Part shown: in pieces, positions 12,886-12,981 of the stretch
Position numbering within the stretch: position 1 is the stretch's first letter
Layout of the letters: each line of letters starts with the position of its first letter
NCBI GenBank assembly: GCA_043424675.1
Contig: JBHWPB010000088.1
Span: 1-12,981 of the forward strand
Source of the DNA: JBHWPB01 sp043424675
GTDB taxonomy: Bacteria > Bacillota > Bacilli > Lactobacillales > Carnobacteriaceae_A
DNA length: 12,981 nucleotides
Direction of reading: 5' to 3'
Translations under genes and position numbers: made by a program
The notes under the pieces: generated by a model
Seen by the model: only the letters and a program-made list of their open reading frames with translations
Database searches by the model: none
What the model was told of the DNA's origin: nothing

Positions 12886-12981
12886 GATTTTCTCTTCTTT
12901 CACGAATTCTAGAAACCACAAGTTTGGGGTCAGGGTTATACTTTCTCGTGCCAATGCCGGTTCCTTGCTTCACAATACTGT
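12886..12981 (-). other. Upstream region of the DUF1893 gene, cut by the window edge
   Basis: It contains an 8-base palindrome TTCTAGAA (about 12906-12913) and a TATAAC that might be part of a promoter, but no good -35. No known riboswitch core is recognisable. The frame open on the minus strand up to 12954 shows no family resemblance and is probably untranslated. Confidence 0.3.

Noticed and set aside
12886..12981. TPP or purine riboswitch upstream of the DUF1893 gene
   Set aside because: TATAACCCTGA resembles a fragment of known cores, but the rest of the required conserved segments are absent and the region is cut by the window edge.

Overview
The window looks like chromosome of a low-GC Gram-positive bacterium, most likely a member of the Lactobacillales (possibly a Carnobacteriaceae-type lactic acid bacterium). 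The evidence is the AAGGAGG-type ribosome binding sites, several TTG/GTG starts, short AT-rich intergenic regions with U-tailed hairpins, and protein families typical of that group (YetF/DUF421, YhfK-type SDR, DUF1893, ECF transporter parts). The genus assignment is inference.

Layout. Positions 1-1000 hold the tail of an unidentified gene and an RluA-family pseudouridine synthase on the + strand, ending at a hairpin shared with a convergent YetF/DUF421 membrane protein. Positions 2004-3574 hold two minus-strand NAD(P)-dependent oxidoreductases: a YhfK-like atypical SDR and a beta-hydroxyacid dehydrogenase whose real start is a TTG. Divergent from them is a large-subunit catalase (3967-6030) whose heme pocket departs from the family consensus. 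A 377-base gap rich in inverted and direct repeats follows, then an orphan ATP-grasp ligase (6408-7505), which converges on an MGT-type glycosyltransferase (7563-8750). Next come a minus-strand PAS protein with a degenerate GGDEF domain (8933-9904), a mazEF toxin-antitoxin pair (10283-10923), and a + strand classical SDR (11108-11878).

The most informative region is 9940-12885. On the minus strand it holds, in transcription order, an intact DUF1893 gene, an ECF-transporter S-component gene broken by three frameshifts and joined to DUF1893 by an ATGA overlap, and, after a gap occupied by the SDR and mazEF, a truncated piece of a duplicated (YkoD-like) ECF ATPase gene. I read this as a decayed vitamin-type ECF transporter operon in which the SDR and mazEF have replaced or invaded the middle. 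The mazF reading frame runs into the old ATPase sequence, so the toxin appears to carry a foreign C-terminal tail.

Apart from that ancestral operon and the mazEF pair, genes are mostly single transcription units with their own promoters and terminators. The window is a patchwork of stress and redox enzymes (catalase, four NAD(P)-linked oxidoreductase-type proteins), an orphan biosynthetic ligase, a sugar transferase and decaying transport functions. I saw no rRNA, tRNA, CRISPR array or transposase gene.
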